In this document: piece after piece, positions 1 to 64,000 of the stretch
Numbering within the stretch: the first letter of the stretch is position 1
Layout of the letters: each line of letters opens with the position of its first letter
DNA from: Apostichopus japonicus
Lineage: Eukaryota > Echinodermata > Holothuroidea > Aspidochirotida > Stichopodidae
DNA length: 64,000 nt
Direction: 5' to 3'
Assembly: GCF_037975245.1 (NCBI RefSeq)
Contig: NC_092581.1
Location: 16,987,303 to 17,051,302, forward strand
Made by a program: the position numbers and the translations under genes
Notes under the pieces: model-generated
Told to the model about the DNA's origin: nothing
Databases searched by the model: none
Seen by the model: only the letters and a program-made list of their open reading frames with translations

Positions 1-316
1 GAGGTGTGTTTATTACTCCAATTTTCGGAATATATCCTAAAGGGACACTTAAAATGTACTTGTATATTTCCCATATGGATTTCATCATTTGCATTTTAAA
101 AAATAATGGAAGGTATACGTTTGGTTTTGTATCCTAAGAGCCCAACAATATATATTGCAAATAATACTGTGGTAGCTTTTGAAATCGCGGAGCTTAATTG
201 CTAATATTTTTTCTTTAAATATTCATATCTTTCTTCAGCTGTTCTCTTTTGTCAATGAAGACCAAATATCTAATGCAAATCACATTAACTGATATCAACT
301 ATTGTTTTAAATACAG

Positions 317-63913
<63,597 letters not shown>

Positions 63914-64000
63914 GTGGGTATTGTTAGAGGATGAAATGAGGCATTGTCAATCAGAGAAACCAATTTACCTGATGACCAATGAGTGCTTGCTTCCAGAATC

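Overview
The window looks like nuclear DNA of a marine deuterostome invertebrate. It is AT-rich, its coding exons are short and split by introns, and the introns hold tRNA-derived SINEs, foldback elements and many minisatellites. An echinoderm (sea cucumber or sea star) is my best guess, from the domain mixture and the type of interspersed repeats. This is inference, because no search was possible.

I read the whole window as one giant plus-strand gene that runs off both ends. I place 78 exons with about 11.6 kb of coding sequence (about 3,850 codons), joined by GT/AG splice sites with compatible phases; most junctions are phase 1. No start codon, signal peptide or accepted terminal stop is in the window. 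I find no convincing minus-strand gene.

Layout, N- to C-terminal: 0.3-8.6 kb, Gly/Asn/Gln-rich microexons (12-84 nt) inside a segmental tandem duplication. 9.1-17.5 kb, short Gln/Asn-rich linker exons. 17.9-22.4 kb, four larger exons encoding a repeat built on P-D-G-T/S. 22.8-25.6 kb, five exons of unrecognised, beta-rich-looking sequence. 26.4-33.8 kb, three tandem fibrinogen-like modules of the contactin-associated-protein/neurexin-IV type. 34.7-37.1 kb, a farnesoic-acid-O-methyltransferase-like (Methyltransf_FA) domain. 37.8-39.4 kb, an SUEL-type galactose-binding lectin plus EGF. 39.5-45.0 kb, VWD-C8-TIL and a VWC/TILa-like segment. 45.6 kb, a furin-type R-K-R-R site. 46.5-47.0 kb, an orphan jelly-roll-like domain. 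50.1-51.6 kb, discoidin (F5/8C). 52.2 kb, EGF. 53.5-58.4 kb, a second VWD-C8-TIL set. 59.7-60.8 kb, two SUEL lectin domains plus EGF. 61.8-63.9 kb, a third VWD, truncated by the window end.

This set (VWD/C8/TIL, SUEL lectin, discoidin, EGF) is the known toolkit of large secreted adhesive proteins, such as sea star footprint protein 1, and of gel-forming or zonadhesin-like proteins. The likely product is a very large secreted, disulfide-rich protein that binds sugars and other proteins, possibly cut by a furin-like protease. The introns are notable too: most long introns in the 3' half carry their own minisatellite, and two of these arrays are amplified copies of the exon-intron junction itself.
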